Shown: piece after piece, positions 5,452 to 14,685 of the stretch
How positions within the stretch are numbered: position 1 is the first letter of the stretch
Layout of the letters: each line of letters opens with the position of its first letter
NCBI GenBank assembly: GCA_902406135.1
Contig: CABPCX010000013.1
Coordinates: 1-16,146 of the forward strand
Reading direction: 5' to 3'
Length of the DNA stretch: 16,146 nucleotides
Origin: an uncultured Eubacteriales bacterium
GTDB taxonomy: Bacteria > Bacillota > Clostridia > Lachnospirales > Anaerotignaceae
Translations under genes and position numbers: made by a program
Notes under the pieces: generated by a model
Database searches by the model: none
What the model was told of the DNA's origin: nothing
What the model saw: only the letters and a program-made list of their open reading frames with translations

Positions 5452-6282
5452 ATGGGCATCAAGAGATATAAGCCTTATACACCATCCAGAAGACACATGA
5501 CAGTGTCTACTTTTGAAGAAATTACAAAGAAAACACCCGAAAAATCCTTAGTTGTTCACCTTAAGAAAAACTCAGGAAGAAATGCTCAGGGTAAAATAAC
5601 AGTTCGTCATAAAGGTGGCGGCGCTAAGATAAAATACAGATTAGTAGATTTCAAACGTAACAGAGACGGTATCCCCGCAAAAGTTATTGGTATCGAGTAC
5701 GATCCTAACAGAACAGCTAATATCGCTCTTATCGTTTACGCAGACGGCGTTAAATCATACATCATCGCTCCTGTAGGCCTTAACGTAGGCGACACAGTAA
5801 TGAGCGGTGCTGAAGCAGAGGTTAGAGTTGGTAACGCTCTTCCTATGAGATATATCCCCGTTGGTGCAAACATCCACAATATCGAAATGAAACCCGGTAA
5901 GGGCGCACAGCTTGTACGTTCTGCTGGTAACGTAGCTCAGCTTATGGCTAAGGAAGGCAAATACGCTACAGTAAAACTTCCTTCAGGCGAAATGAGACTT
6001 CTCCCCATCGACTGTAAAGCAACAATCGGTCAGGTAGGAAACCTTGACAACGAGCTTGTTACAATCGGTAAGGCTGGTAGAAAACGTCATATGGGTATCA
6101 GACCTACAGTTCGTGGTTCTGTTATGAACCCTAACGACCATCCTCACGGTGGTGGTGAAGGTAGAGCACCCGTTGGTCGTCCTAGTCCTATGACTCCTTG
6201 GGGTAAACCTGCAATGGGCTACAAGACAAGAAAGAAACACAAAGCATCAAACAAATATATCGTTCGCAGAAGAAACGGATAA
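5452..6282 (+). CDS. rplB: 50S ribosomal protein L2
   Basis: One of the most conserved large-subunit proteins, needed for subunit joining and for peptidyl transferase function. The 276-residue product is full length. It has [14 protein letters not shown] at the start, the OB/SH3-like domains in the middle, and the C-terminal [18 protein letters not shown] motif with the functionally important His at residue 230, followed by [27 protein letters not shown] precedes the ATG. A 75-base spacer with two short hairpins follows. Confidence 0.99.
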   Translation: MGIKRYKPYTPSRRHMTVSTFEEITKKTPEKSLVVHLKKNSGRNAQGKITVRHKGGGAKIKYRLVDFKRNRDGIPAKVIGIEYDPNRTANIALIVYADGVKSYIIAPVGLNVGDTVMSGAEAEVRVGNALPMRYIPVGANIHNIEMKPGKGAQLVRSAGNVAQLMAKEGKYATVKLPSGEMRLLPIDCKATIGQVGNLDNELVTIGKAGRKRHMGIRPTVRGSVMNPNDHPHGGGEGRAPVGRPSPMTPWGKPAMGYKTRKKHKASNKYIVRRRNG

Positions 6283-6291
6283 TAATCTTTT

Positions 6292-6329
6292 TACTTTCGT
6301 AAAAGTATCGATAACGATGAAAAACATCG
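6292..6329 (+). other. Two short hairpins in the rplB-rpsS spacer
   Basis: TACTTT-CGTA-AAAGTA (6292-6307) and CGATG-AAAAA-CATCG (6315-6329) stand in tandem shortly before the rpsS ribosome-binding site. Neither is followed by a T-run long enough after a GC-rich stem to be a confident terminator. Possible RNA processing or stability elements. Confidence 0.35.
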
Positions 6330-6357
6330 GAATCATTTTTAAAAGGAGGACAAATAC

Positions 6358-6642
6358 ATGGCCAGATCACTTAAAAAAGGTCCATTCGCTGATGAGCATC
6401 TCTTAAAGAAAGTTGATGCATTAAACGCAGCAGGCGAAAAAACAGTTATCAAAACTTGGTCTCGTCGTTCTACAATTTTCCCTGAAATGATCGGACATAC
6501 AATCGCCGTACATGACGGAAGAAAGCATGTTCCTGTATATATAACAGAAGATATGGTTGGACACAAACTCGGTGAGTTCGCTCTTACAAGAACATACAGA
6601 GGACACGGCAAAGACGCAGAAAAGAAATCTAAAGTACGTTAA
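6358..6642 (+). CDS. rpsS: 30S ribosomal protein S19
   Basis: Small-subunit head protein that contacts S13 and the A-site tRNA region. The 94-residue product has the family sequence [10 protein letters not shown] at the start, then [30 protein letters not shown] and the C-terminal [22 protein letters not shown] precedes the ATG. It is followed after 25 bases by rplV. Confidence 0.99.
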   Translation: MARSLKKGPFADEHLLKKVDALNAAGEKTVIKTWSRRSTIFPEMIGHTIAVHDGRKHVPVYITEDMVGHKLGEFALTRTYRGHGKDAEKKSKVR

Positions 6643-6667
6643 TCGGTTTGGAAGGAGGGTTTCGTTC

Positions 6668-7057
6668 ATGGCAAAAGGACACAGAAGCCAGATTAAAAAG
6701 GAAAGAAACATTGCAACACAGGAAAAAAGACCCCATGCATCGGTTAAATACACAGGCATTCCTGCTTCTAAAGCAAAAATCGTTTTAGACCAGATCAAAG
6801 GCAAAGACGTTGCTACAGCAGCTGCAATGCTGGAGTACTCACCCAGATATGCAGCAGCAGTTATCGCTAAAGTATTAAAATCCGCAGTTGCAAATGCAGA
6901 AAATAACTTGGGTATGGATGTCAGCAAATTATATGTTGAAGACGCGGTAGCAGGTCAGGCTCCCGTTATGAAGAGAATTCGCCCCAGAGCACAGGGCAGA
7001 GCTTACAGAATCTTAAAGAGATCAAGTCATATATCCATAATCCTTAATGAGAGATAA
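6668..7057 (+). CDS. rplV: 50S ribosomal protein L22
   Basis: Binds several 23S domains, and its long beta-hairpin lines the exit tunnel near the macrolide site. The 129-residue product has the core HASVKYTGIPASKAKIVLDQ and the hairpin region around MKRIRPRAQGRAYRI. The frame is open back into rpsS (to 6557), but AAGGAGGG at 6652-6659 places the start at the ATG at 6668. The N-terminus carries about 18 extra residues (AKGHRSQIKKERNIATQEKR) before the usual family start, a lysine/arginine-rich tail. Its stop codon overlaps the rpsC ribosome-binding site. Confidence 0.98.
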   Translation: MAKGHRSQIKKERNIATQEKRPHASVKYTGIPASKAKIVLDQIKGKDVATAAAMLEYSPRYAAAVIAKVLKSAVANAENNLGMDVSKLYVEDAVAGQAPVMKRIRPRAQGRAYRILKRSSHISIILNER

Positions 7058-7071
7058 GGAGGTAGAATAGA

Positions 7072-7731
7072 GTGGGACAGAAAGTTAATCCGCACGGCTT
7101 AAGAGTCGGCGTTATCAAAGATTGGGATACTAAATGGTATGCTGATAAAGACTTCGCTGATTACTTAGTTGAGGACGTAAATATCAGAAAGTTCATCAAA
7201 TCAAAACTTTACGCTTCAGGCGTTTCAAAAATAGCTATCGAAAGAACAAACGATAAAGTTAAAATTACAATCAGAACAGCTAAACCCGGCGTTGTAATCG
7301 GAAAGAACGGCCAGGCTATCGAAGAGCTTAAGAACGAAGTTCAGAAGATTTCAAAGCAGAAGGTTAGCATCAATATCGAAGAAGTTAAGAGACCTGAGCT
7401 TGACGCACAGCTCGTTGCTGAAAACATCGCTCTTCAGCTTGAAGAACGTGTAACATTCCGTCGTGCTATGAAACAGGCTATGGGCAGAACAATGAAGTTC
7501 GGTGCTAAGGGTATCAAGACTACAGTAAGCGGACGTCTTGGCGGTGCTGAAATGGCTAGAAGCGAAAGCTACCATGATGGTACTATTCCCCTTCAGACAT
7601 TAAGAGCTGACATTGATTACGGATTTGCTGAAGCAAACACAACATACGGAAAACTCGGTGTTAAAGTATGGATCTACAAGGGAGAGGTTCTTCCCGTAAA
7701 AGCTGCTAAAAAGGAAGGAGGCGCTGAGTAA
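7072..7731 (+). CDS. rpsC: 30S ribosomal protein S3
   Basis: Forms part of the mRNA entry tunnel and the helicase activity of the small subunit. The 219-residue product begins [20 protein letters not shown], has a type II KH domain with GKNG at 77-80 ([15 protein letters not shown]) and the C-terminal domain with [12 protein letters not shown]. The start is GTG (7072), behind TAAGGAGG that includes the rplV stop. Its TAA overlaps the rplP ATG by one base. Confidence 0.99.
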   Translation: MGQKVNPHGLRVGVIKDWDTKWYADKDFADYLVEDVNIRKFIKSKLYASGVSKIAIERTNDKVKITIRTAKPGVVIGKNGQAIEELKNEVQKISKQKVSINIEEVKRPELDAQLVAENIALQLEERVTFRRAMKQAMGRTMKFGAKGIKTTVSGRLGGAEMARSESYHDGTIPLQTLRADIDYGFAEANTTYGKLGVKVWIYKGEVLPVKAAKKEGGAE

Positions 7732-8165
7732 TGTTAATGCCCAAAAGAGTAAAAAGACGTAAACAGATGAGAGGCAGACTTAAAGGTCGTGCACTCAGAG
7801 GCAATAAAATTACTTACGGTGAATACGGTATCGTAGCGCTCGAGCCCAGCTGGATCACATCAAACCAGATTGAAGCAGCCCGTATCGCTATGACAAGATA
7901 TATCAAACGTGGTGGTCAGGTATGGATCAAAATCTTCCCTGACAAACCTATTACAGCAAAACCTGCTGAAACTCGAATGGGTTCAGGAAAAGGTTCACCT
8001 GAATATTGGGTAGCAGTAGTTAAACCCGGCAGAGTTATGTTTGAGCTTGCCGGTGTACCTGAGGAAACAGCAAGAGAAGCTTTACGTCTTGCTAGTCATA
8101 AGTTACCAATCAAGTGCAAGATCGTTTCTCGTGCGGAGCAGGAAATGGAAGGTGATAAGCAGTGA
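7731..8165 (+). CDS. rplP: 50S ribosomal protein L16
   Basis: Binds near the A-site side of the peptidyl transferase centre and is added late in 50S assembly. The 144-residue product, the usual length, begins [16 protein letters not shown] and contains [32 protein letters not shown] core sequence. The first ATG (7731, overlapping the rpsC stop) is preferred to that at 7737 because AAGGAGG at 7715-7721 is 9 bases upstream and the family begins ML-PKRV. It ends in a 4-base GTGA overlap with rpmC. Confidence 0.99.
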   Translation: MLMPKRVKRRKQMRGRLKGRALRGNKITYGEYGIVALEPSWITSNQIEAARIAMTRYIKRGGQVWIKIFPDKPITAKPAETRMGSGKGSPEYWVAVVKPGRVMFELAGVPEETAREALRLASHKLPIKCKIVSRAEQEMEGDKQ

Positions 8166-8371
8166 AATCTAAAGGCTACGTTTCAGATTTAATGAACAAA
8201 TCAGCAGCCGAGTTAGGCAATGAGCTTGTTGCTGCAAAAAAAGAATTATTCAATCTCAGATTCCAGAACGCAACTAACCAGTTGGATAATACTGCAAGAA
8301 TCAAAGAGGTTCGCAAGAATATAGCAAGAATTCAGACTATAATTACACAGAAACAGAGAGCAGCTAACTAA
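8162..8371 (+). CDS. rpmC: 50S ribosomal protein L29
   Basis: Small two-helix protein near the tunnel exit, beside L23. The 69-residue product has the usual [26 protein letters not shown] pattern, with the conserved ELFNLRFQ and an [14 protein letters not shown] second helix. It starts with GTG overlapping the rplP stop by 4 bases (GTGA), so it is probably translated by re-initiation; a GGAAGGTG site lies inside rplP. Confidence 0.98.
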   Translation: MKSKGYVSDLMNKSAAELGNELVAAKKELFNLRFQNATNQLDNTARIKEVRKNIARIQTIITQKQRAAN

Positions 8372-8393
8372 TTAGCGAAAGGAGGCACATCTC

Positions 8394-8651
8394 GTGGAAG
8401 AAAGAAATCTTCGTAAAACAAGAGTGGGCAAAGTAGTCAGCGACAAGATGGACAAGACAATCGTTGTTGCTGTTCAGGATAACGTAAAACACCCCTTATA
8501 CGGAAAAATCGTTAAAAAGACTTACAAACTCAAGGCTCATGACGAGAACAACGAGTGCAGAGTCGGCGACCGTGTAAAAGTTATGGAAACAAGACCTTTA
8601 TCAAAGGATAAGAGATGGAGACTTGTTTCAATCGTAGAAAAAGCTAAATAA
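8394..8651 (+). CDS. rpsQ: 30S ribosomal protein S17
   Basis: Primary 16S rRNA-binding protein with an OB fold in the body of the small subunit. The 85-residue product begins [21 protein letters not shown], followed by the conserved [19 protein letters not shown] and the [14 protein letters not shown] motif. It starts with GTG, with AAAGGAGG at 8378-8385. Confidence 0.99.
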   Translation: MEERNLRKTRVGKVVSDKMDKTIVVAVQDNVKHPLYGKIVKKTYKLKAHDENNECRVGDRVKVMETRPLSKDKRWRLVSIVEKAK

Positions 8652-8681
8652 AAAATCCTGATATGAGAGGAGGCATATAAT

Positions 8682-9050
8682 ATGGTTCAGCAAGAAACCA
8701 GATTAAAAGTAGCAGATAATTCAGGCGCAAAAGAGCTTCTCTGCATCAGAGTTCTCGGTGGTTCAACCAGAAGATATGCAGGAGTTGGAGATATAATAGT
8801 TGCTGCGGTTAAAGACGCAACACCTGGCGGCGTTGTTAAGAAAGGCGACGTTGTTAAAGCAGTAGTAGTAAGAACTGTATCAAGAGTAGGCAGACCCGAC
8901 GGTTCATATATCAAATTTGATGAAAACGCAGCCGTTATCATCAGAGATGACAAGAATCCCAGAGGTACTCGTATTTTCGGACCCGTTGCAAGAGAGTTAA
9001 GAGAAAAACAGTTTATGAAGATCCTTTCTCTCGCACCGGAAGTTCTTTAA
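8682..9050 (+). CDS. rplN: 50S ribosomal protein L14
   Basis: Large-subunit protein that forms inter-subunit bridges with 16S rRNA and is the docking site of RsfS. The 122-residue product is full length and begins [19 protein letters not shown], followed by [19 protein letters not shown] and [13 protein letters not shown] near the C-terminus. GAGAGGAGGC precedes the ATG. Its stop codon forms part of the rplX ribosome-binding site. Confidence 0.99.
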   Translation: MVQQETRLKVADNSGAKELLCIRVLGGSTRRYAGVGDIIVAAVKDATPGGVVKKGDVVKAVVVRTVSRVGRPDGSYIKFDENAAVIIRDDKNPRGTRIFGPVARELREKQFMKILSLAPEVL

Positions 9051-9065
9051 GGAGGTGTAACGACA

Positions 9066-9401
9066 GTGGCCAATATGAAGTTAAAGAAAGGCGACAAAGT
9101 AGTTGTTATCGCCGGAAAAGATAAGGGCAAAGAGGGCAAGATCCTCCTTGTTGACAGAAAGAAAAACAGAGTCATCGTTGAAGGTGTCAACATGATCTCT
9201 AAGCACACAAAACCCAGTCCCGCTAACCAGCAGGGTGGTATCATCAAGAAAGAAAACTACATCGACGCTTCAAACGTTATGTATTTAATAAACGGAAAAC
9301 CCACAAGAATCGGTTACAAATTAACTAAAGAAGTTAAAGACGGTAAAGAAGTAGTAGTAAAACAGAGAATCGCTAAAAAGACCGGCGAAGTAATCGACTA
9401 A
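9066..9401 (+). CDS. rplX: 50S ribosomal protein L24
   Basis: Assembly-initiator protein that binds the 5' part of 23S rRNA. The 111-residue product carries a KOW motif ([20 protein letters not shown]) and the conserved [10 protein letters not shown] loop. It starts with GTG 8 bases after AAGGAGGTG (9049-9057), which overlaps the rplN stop. Confidence 0.99.
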   Translation: MANMKLKKGDKVVVIAGKDKGKEGKILLVDRKKNRVIVEGVNMISKHTKPSPANQQGGIIKKENYIDASNVMYLINGKPTRIGYKLTKEVKDGKEVVVKQRIAKKTGEVID

Positions 9402-9422
9402 TCTGTGAAAGGAGGTTAACTA

Positions 9423-9962
9423 ATGAACAGACTTAAAGAGTTTTATGATGCAGAAATAGTTGACGCAATGACTAAAAAGTTTTCATATACAAATAAAATG
9501 GCTGTACCCAAGCTTGAAAAGATCGTTATCAACATGGGTGTAGGTGAAGCTAAAGACAACGCTAAAGTTCTTGATGGAGCTGTTAAAGACCTTACAATCA
9601 TCGCAGGCCAGAAGCCCATCATCACAAAAGCTAAGAAATCAGTTGCTGCTTTCAAACTTCGTACAGGAATGCCTATCGGATGTAAAGTAACACTTCGTGG
9701 CGACAGAATGTATGAGTTTGCTGACAGATTAATCAATATCGCTCTTCCCCGAGTTCGTGACTTCCGTGGTGTAAAGGCTAACTCTTTCGACGGAAGAGGT
9801 AACTACACAATGGGTATCAAAGAGCAGCTTATCTTCCCTGAAATCGAATATGATAAGGTTGATAAAATCAGAGGTATGGATATCGTGTTCGTTACAACAG
9901 CAAAGACAGATGAAGAAGCAAGAGAATTATTAAGATTATTCGGAATGCCATTCAGCAAATAA
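9423..9962 (+). CDS. rplE: 50S ribosomal protein L5
   Basis: Binds 5S rRNA and contacts P-site tRNA; part of the 5S RNP with L18. The 179-residue product has the family sequences [33 protein letters not shown] and [14 protein letters not shown], and ends with [19 protein letters not shown] precedes the ATG. Confidence 0.99.
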   Translation: MNRLKEFYDAEIVDAMTKKFSYTNKMAVPKLEKIVINMGVGEAKDNAKVLDGAVKDLTIIAGQKPIITKAKKSVAAFKLRTGMPIGCKVTLRGDRMYEFADRLINIALPRVRDFRGVKANSFDGRGNYTMGIKEQLIFPEIEYDKVDKIRGMDIVFVTTAKTDEEARELLRLFGMPFSK

Positions 9963-9975
9963 GGGAGGGAAACAA

Positions 9976-10161
9976 ATGGCTAAGAAGTCAATGGTTATCA
10001 AGCAGCAGAGAGCCCCTAAATTTTCAACCAGAGCATATACACGTTGCAGAATTTGCGGAAGACCGCACGCTGTTTTAAGAAAGTACGGAATATGCCGTGT
10101 TTGCTTCCGTGAGTTAGCTTACAAAGGCCAGATACCGGGAGTTAAAAAAGCAAGCTGGTAA
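9976..10161 (+). CDS. rpsZ: 30S ribosomal protein S14, zinc-binding (type Z)
   Basis: Small-subunit head protein. The 61-residue product is the short zinc-binding form: cysteines at 24, 27, 40 and 43 (CRIC and CRVC) make the zinc ribbon. Gram-positive bacteria often have this form in the operon, and some keep a second, longer zinc-free S14 elsewhere that replaces it when zinc is low; no second copy is visible here. It follows rplE after 13 bases, with GGGAGGG before the ATG. Confidence 0.99.
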   Translation: MAKKSMVIKQQRAPKFSTRAYTRCRICGRPHAVLRKYGICRVCFRELAYKGQIPGVKKASW

Positions 10162-10184
10162 TTAGGGAAAGGAGGATATAACAC

Positions 10185-10586
10185 ATGTCAATGAGTGATC
10201 CAATCGCAGATATGCTCACTAGAATAAGAAACGGTAACACAGCTAAACACGACACAGTTGATGTACCCGCTTCAAAGATGAAGAAAGCTATCGCTGATAT
10301 ATTAACAAACGAAGGCTATATCAAAGGCTATGAAGTGATCGAGGACGGAGTTAAGTCAACAATCAGAATCAGCCTTAAGTATGGCGCTGACAAGAACGAA
10401 AAAGTTATTACAGGTATAAAGAGAATTTCTAAGCCCGGTCTTCGTGTTTACGCAGGCAAGGAAGAACTCCCCAGAGTTCTTGGCGGACTTGGAACAGCTA
10501 TCATCTCAACAAGCAGAGGCCTTATGACTGACAAAGAAGCTAGAAAAGCAGGCATAGGCGGAGAAGTTATAGCATTTATTTGGTAA
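10185..10586 (+). CDS. rpsH: 30S ribosomal protein S8
   Basis: Primary 16S binder in the central domain; in E. coli S8 also represses the spc operon. The 133-residue product has [14 protein letters not shown] at the start and the C-terminal [22 protein letters not shown]. The ATG at 10185 is preferred to that at 10191 because AAAGGAGG (10168-10175) lies 9 bases upstream of it. Confidence 0.99.
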   Translation: MSMSDPIADMLTRIRNGNTAKHDTVDVPASKMKKAIADILTNEGYIKGYEVIEDGVKSTIRISLKYGADKNEKVITGIKRISKPGLRVYAGKEELPRVLGGLGTAIISTSRGLMTDKEARKAGIGGEVIAFIW

Positions 10587-10616
10587 TTTAAATAGATATT
10601 ACAGGAGGTGCAGAAC

Positions 10617-11159
10617 ATGTCACGTATAGGTAAACTGCCCGTTGCCATCCCCGCAGGTGTTGAAGTTAAGCTTGCTGAAGGCAATGTAATTACAGTTAAG
10701 GGACCTAAGGGAACTCTTACACGTAAACTGGCTGATGACATGAACATCGCAATTGAAGAGGGTCAGGTTGTAGTTACAAGACCCAACGATTTAAAGAGAA
10801 ACAAGGCTTTACACGGCTTAACAAGAACACTTATTAACAATATGATAATCGGTGTTACACAGGGATACGAAAAACAGCTTGAAATCAACGGTGTTGGTTA
10901 CAGAGCTGCTAAGTCAGGTAAAAAACTCACTCTTTCACTCGGATATTCACATCCCGTTGAAATGGAAGACCCCGAAGGCATCGAGACTGTTGTTGACGGA
11001 ACAACAAAAATCATTGTTAAGGGTATTGATAAAGAGAAGGTTGGACAGTTCGCTGCTGAAATCAGAACAAAACGTCCTCCTGAACCTTACAAAGGAAAAG
11101 GTATCAAGTATGCTGATGAGTACATCAGACGTAAAGTAGGTAAAACAGGTAAGAAATAA
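10617..11159 (+). CDS. rplF: 50S ribosomal protein L6
   Basis: Two-domain large-subunit protein next to the sarcin-ricin loop and factor-binding site. The 180-residue product begins [17 protein letters not shown] and ends with the conserved [27 protein letters not shown] segment. The frame opens at a GTG (10608) that lies inside the AGGAGGTG ribosome-binding site itself, so the ATG at 10617 is the start; homology agrees. Confidence 0.99.
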   Translation: MSRIGKLPVAIPAGVEVKLAEGNVITVKGPKGTLTRKLADDMNIAIEEGQVVVTRPNDLKRNKALHGLTRTLINNMIIGVTQGYEKQLEINGVGYRAAKSGKKLTLSLGYSHPVEMEDPEGIETVVDGTTKIIVKGIDKEKVGQFAAEIRTKRPPEPYKGKGIKYADEYIRRKVGKTGKK

Positions 11160-11177
11160 TAAAGGAGTGAGATCCGT

Positions 11178-11546
11178 ATGATAAGTAAGCCATCACGTGC
11201 GGCTGCCCGCGTAAAACGTCATTACAGAATTCGTAATAAGATAAGCGGTACTGCACAGCAGCCCAGACTGGCTGTGTTCAGATCAAATAAGCACATTTAT
11301 GCACAGGTTATTGACGACGTAGCAGGCAATACTTTAGTTGCCGCATCTACTCTTGAGGCAGATATCGCAAGCAAAGTAGAACATACTTCAACTGTTGAGG
11401 CTGCTAAGGCAGTAGGCGAAGCTATCGCTAAGAAGGCTATGGACAAGGGCATCACAGAAGTTGTCTTTGACCGTGGCGGATATATCTATCATGGAAAGAT
11501 CCAGGCATTAGCTGAGGCAGCAAGAGAAGCCGGATTACAGTTCTAA
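11178..11546 (+). CDS. rplR: 50S ribosomal protein L18
   Basis: Binds 5S rRNA and attaches it to the large subunit with L5. The 122-residue product has the basic N-terminus, [18 protein letters not shown], and the C-terminal [36 protein letters not shown] precedes the ATG. Confidence 0.99.
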   Translation: MISKPSRAAARVKRHYRIRNKISGTAQQPRLAVFRSNKHIYAQVIDDVAGNTLVAASTLEADIASKVEHTSTVEAAKAVGEAIAKKAMDKGITEVVFDRGGYIYHGKIQALAEAAREAGLQF

Positions 11547-11564
11547 GACAAGGAGGAAAACAAG

Positions 11565-12068
11565 TTGAAGAATATCGATCCCAGTACACTTGATCTTAAA
11601 GATAAAGTAGTAACTATCAACCGTGTTACTAAGGTTGTTAAGGGTGGTCGTACAATGAGATTCACAGCACTCGTTGTTGTTGGAGACGAAAACGGCCACG
11701 TAGGATGCGGTCTTGGTAAGGCAGCAGAAATTCCCGATGCAATTCGCAAAGGTAAAGAAGATGCTATGAAGAACATCGTTACTGTAGAAAGAAACGAAGC
11801 AGACAGCATCTACCACGGAATCACAGGTAAGTTCGGAAGCGCAAGCGTAATGCTTATGCCCGCTCCCGAAGGTACAGGACTTATCGCAGGCGGCCCTGCC
11901 CGTGCGGTACTTGAACTTGCCGGAATCCGTAACATCAGAACAAAATCACAGGGTTCTAATAACAAGAGAAATGTAGTAAGTGCTACAATTCAAGGTTTAA
12001 GCCAGGTTACTTCACCTGAGAAGGTTGCTAAATTACGCGGCAAGTCAGTTGAAGAACTCTTAGGTTAA
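11565..12068 (+). CDS. rpsE: 30S ribosomal protein S5
   Basis: Lines the mRNA entry site with S3 and S4 and affects decoding accuracy; spectinomycin-resistance changes map to its N-terminal domain. The 167-residue product has [21 protein letters not shown] and [20 protein letters not shown], then the C-terminal domain with [13 protein letters not shown]. It starts with TTG, supported by AAGGAGG 8 bases upstream and no other suitable start before the conserved region. Confidence 0.98.
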   Translation: MKNIDPSTLDLKDKVVTINRVTKVVKGGRTMRFTALVVVGDENGHVGCGLGKAAEIPDAIRKGKEDAMKNIVTVERNEADSIYHGITGKFGSASVMLMPAPEGTGLIAGGPARAVLELAGIRNIRTKSQGSNNKRNVVSATIQGLSQVTSPEKVAKLRGKSVEELLG

Positions 12069-12080
12069 GGAGGTAAAACA

Positions 12081-12263
12081 ATGGCCGGAGAACTTAAAAT
12101 TACATTAGTAAAATCAACAATCGGCGCATTGCCGAAGCATAAAAAGACAGTACAGGCTCTGGGCTTAAAGAAGCTTCACAGCTCTGTAATCAGACAGAAC
12201 AACGCTGCTACACTTGGTATGGTTAATCAGGTAAAGCACCTTGTTAAGGTTGAAGAGATATAA
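12081..12263 (+). CDS. rpmD: 50S ribosomal protein L30
   Basis: Small large-subunit protein present in most but not all bacteria. The 60-residue product has the standard [25 protein letters not shown] core with LRK-like helix [20 protein letters not shown], which includes the rpsE stop, precedes the ATG. Confidence 0.99.
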   Translation: MAGELKITLVKSTIGALPKHKKTVQALGLKKLHSSVIRQNNAATLGMVNQVKHLVKVEEI

Positions 12264-12277
12264 TAGGAGGTGCCAGC

Positions 12278-12718
12278 ATGAACTTAGGTGAATTAAAACC
12301 TGCATACGGCTCAAACTCAAAGAGCTGGAGAAGAGGCAGAGGCCACGCTTCAGGAAACGGTAAGACAGCCGGCAGAGGTCATAAAGGACAGGGCGCTCGT
12401 TCAGGATCAGGCGGAAAGGCAGGATTCGAAGGCGGACAGATGCCCCTTTACAGAAGACTTCCTAAAAGAGGCTTCAAATGCATTAACTCTAAAGAAATCG
12501 TTGCTATCAATGTTGATATGTTAAACGTATTTGAAAATGATACAGTAGTAGATATCGAGGCTTTAAAATCAGTAGGTCTCATCAGTAATCCTAGAGATGG
12601 AGTGAAAATTTTAGGTGTTGGTGAACTTGAGAAGAAACTCACAGTAAAAGTTAACCAGTACAGCAAATCCGCAGCAGAAAAAATCGAAGCTGCCGGCGGA
12701 AAAGCAGAGGTGATCTGA
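12278..12718 (+). CDS. rplO: 50S ribosomal protein L15
   Basis: Late-assembly large-subunit protein. The 146-residue product begins [12 protein letters not shown] and has the glycine/arginine-rich RNA-binding tail [20 protein letters not shown], then [15 protein letters not shown] and a globular C-terminal domain. AGGAGGTG precedes the ATG. Its TGA is separated from the secY start by a single base. Confidence 0.99.
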   Translation: MNLGELKPAYGSNSKSWRRGRGHASGNGKTAGRGHKGQGARSGSGGKAGFEGGQMPLYRRLPKRGFKCINSKEIVAINVDMLNVFENDTVVDIEALKSVGLISNPRDGVKILGVGELEKKLTVKVNQYSKSAAEKIEAAGGKAEVI

Positions 12719-12719
12719 T

Positions 12720-13979
12720 TTGTTTAAAATATTCGTCAACTCGTGGAAAGTCAAAGAGATTAGAAACAAAATGCTCTATACTCTTTTGATTCTTGTGATC
12801 GTAAGACTTGGGGCACATATTTATCTTCCCGGAATAAGCGCGACGACTATTAAAGCATATACAGATCTGTATTCAACAGGTACACTTTATAATATCATTG
12901 CCGGCGGTGCCGGATCAGGATATTCGATTTTCGCTTTAGGTATCGGACCTTATATTACAGCTTCAATTATCATGCAGCTGTTATGCGTCGCAATCCCTTA
13001 CCTTGAACAGCTTTCAAAGGAAGGCGAAGACGGACGTCAGAAGATAAACAAATATACCCGTTATATAACAGTAGTGCTTGCGGCACTCCAGGGTACGGGT
13101 ATTGTTCTTAACTACAGAACTATGATGACCAATCCTTCAGCCCTTAATGTGGTAATCGGTGTTATAACTGTTGTAACAGGTTCAATCTTCATTATGTGGC
13201 TTGCTGAACAGATTACAGCAAAAGGAATCTCAAACGGTTCATCAATGATAATCTTTGTAAATATTATCTCAAGTCTTCCTCAGGCTATATCAGCCCTTGT
13301 TTCATATGCTCAGGCAGGAACAACAGGAATACTTAAGGTGGTTGGAATACTTGTTCTTCTTCTTATCGTAATAATTCTTATCGTTAAGGTTAATGACGGT
13401 GAGAGAAGACTTCCGGTACAGTATTCAAACAAGATGGCAGGAAGAAGAATGGGCGGCGGAAACAGCAGCACATTCCCCATCAAGGTTAATACAGCCGGAG
13501 TTATCTCAATCATCTTTGCAATATCACTTCTCCAGTTCCCGGAAACAATCAGCGGTTTCATAACTGCTAAACCGGAATGGCTTCAGACAGTGATAAATGT
13601 TCTTAAGATGACACACCCGGTTGGTGCGGTATTATATGTGATTTTAATTTTCTTCTTCTCATATTTCTACACATCAATCGTTATCAATCCCAATGAGATC
13701 GCTGAAAATATGAAAAAGAACGGCGGTTTCATTCCCGGTATTAGACCCGGACAGCCTACAGCAAACTATATTACAAGAGTTGTCGGAAGAATCACTCTTG
13801 TAGGTGCAGTGTGCTTCTCAGTACTTGCACTTGTACCCATTGTTATGCAGTGGATATTCAAGGTTAACGTAGGTTTCGGAGGTACAACACTTATCATCGT
13901 TGTAGGTGTCTGCCTCGATATAGTTAAAGCACTTGAGTCTCAGCTTCTTATGAGACATTATAAAGGTTTCTTGGATTAA
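12720..13979 (+). CDS. secY: SecY, channel subunit of the Sec translocase
   Basis: Forms the protein-conducting channel of the cytoplasmic membrane with SecE and SecG, used by SecA and by ribosomes. The 419-residue product has the ten hydrophobic segments of the family, beginning near residues 18-38. The hallmark cytoplasmic loops are present: LEQLSKEGEDGRQKINKYTR (95-114), RRLPVQYSNKMAGRRMGG (229-246), and ENMKKNGGFIPGIRPGQPT (329-347). It starts with TTG at 12720, one base after the rplO stop, with GAGGTGAT (12707-12714) inside rplO; the next ATG would cut into the first membrane segment. Its translation is therefore likely coupled to rplO. Confidence 0.98.
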   Translation: MFKIFVNSWKVKEIRNKMLYTLLILVIVRLGAHIYLPGISATTIKAYTDLYSTGTLYNIIAGGAGSGYSIFALGIGPYITASIIMQLLCVAIPYLEQLSKEGEDGRQKINKYTRYITVVLAALQGTGIVLNYRTMMTNPSALNVVIGVITVVTGSIFIMWLAEQITAKGISNGSSMIIFVNIISSLPQAISALVSYAQAGTTGILKVVGILVLLLIVIILIVKVNDGERRLPVQYSNKMAGRRMGGGNSSTFPIKVNTAGVISIIFAISLLQFPETISGFITAKPEWLQTVINVLKMTHPVGAVLYVILIFFFSYFYTSIVINPNEIAENMKKNGGFIPGIRPGQPTANYITRVVGRITLVGAVCFSVLALVPIVMQWIFKVNVGFGGTTLIIVVGVCLDIVKALESQLLMRHYKGFLD

Positions 13980-13980
13980 T

Positions 13981-14037
13981 TCTGACTGTTCGGGGAATGC
14001 AAATGCATTTCCCGGGGGTCAGAGTCAGATAGTCAGA
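13981..14037 (+). promoter_or_regulatory. Long hairpin and GTCAGA repeats in the secY-adk spacer
   Basis: GGGGAATGC pairs with GCATTTCCC around loop AAAT (13992-14013), extended by C13991-G14014 and possible G-U pairs; TCTGAC (13981-13986) can close it with GTCAGA (14018-14023). Two further GTCAGA copies follow (14024-14029 and 14032-14037). No T-run follows, so it is not a standard terminator. The three identical strands could compete for the single TCTGAC. It ends 15 bases before adk and may lower or tune adk expression relative to secY; this is inference. Confidence 0.5.
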
Positions 14038-14052
14038 AAAGAGGGTAAAACG

Positions 14053-14685
14053 ATGAAATTAGTACTCATTGGTGCGCCCGCAGCCGGAAAAGGCACGCAG
14101 GCAGCAAGACTCGTTGAACACTACTCAATAGCACATATCTCAACAGGAGATATGCTTCGTGAAGAAGTAGCGAAAGAAACAGAGCTTGGTAAAGAAGCTA
14201 AAGCAATAATGAATGCCGGCGGACTTGTGTCCGACGAAATCATCATAGCTATGGTTAAGGAACGCATTAAGAAAGACGACTGCGCAAAGGGCTTTATACT
14301 TGACGGATTCCCTCGTACAGTTGTTCAGGCTGAGAAACTTGACGAAATGGTTTCTCTTGATAAGGTTGTATATATCAACGCACCCGACGAGGTAATGCTT
14401 GAGAGACTTACAGCAAGACAGACATGCCCTAAGTGCGGAGCTACTTATAACAAACTTTTCCTGCCTCCTAAAGTTGCCGGAATATGCGACAAGTGCGGTG
14501 CTGAGCTCACACAGCGTAAGGACGATACAGTAGAAGCCGGAAAGGCACGTATCGAAACTTTCCACAACCAGAGCGAGCCCCTTGTTGAGTTCTATACAAA
14601 GAAAGGTATCCTCTTTGAAGTAGATGGTACAGCAGCTATAGACGACATCACAAAGGCAATCATTGAAGGCTTAGGTGAAGAATAA
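14053..14685 (+). CDS. adk: Adenylate kinase, zinc-binding long form
   Basis: Cytosolic enzyme that interconverts ATP + AMP and 2 ADP. The 210-residue product has the P-loop GAPAAGKGT (7-15), the AMP-binding motifs STGDMLR (30-36) and DGFPRT (84-89), and the LID domain (about 119-158). The LID has four cysteines, CPKC (125-128) and CDKC (145-148), marking the zinc-binding form common in Gram-positive bacteria, followed by QRKDD. The ribosome-binding site is GAGGG at 14041-14045. The gene sits after a structured 73-base spacer and overlaps map by one base (TAATG). Confidence 0.99.
   Translation: MKLVLIGAPAAGKGTQAARLVEHYSIAHISTGDMLREEVAKETELGKEAKAIMNAGGLVSDEIIIAMVKERIKKDDCAKGFILDGFPRTVVQAEKLDEMVSLDKVVYINAPDEVMLERLTARQTCPKCGATYNKLFLPPKVAGICDKCGAELTQRKDDTVEAGKARIETFHNQSEPLVEFYTKKGILFEVDGTAAIDDITKAIIEGLGEE

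Noticed and set aside
6557..6667. Extension of rplV back into rpsS
   Set aside because: It would overlap the conserved end of rpsS, and a good ribosome-binding site precedes 6668.
6421..6927. Long minus-strand reading frame across rpsS and rplV (168 codons)
   Set aside because: It is antisense to two certain genes, has no recognisable domain and no ribosome-binding site; typical shadow frame of conserved coding sequence.
14140..14565. Minus-strand reading frame of 141 codons inside adk
   Set aside because: Antisense to a conserved enzyme gene and without family resemblance; the Cys-rich product is a by-product of adk codon use.
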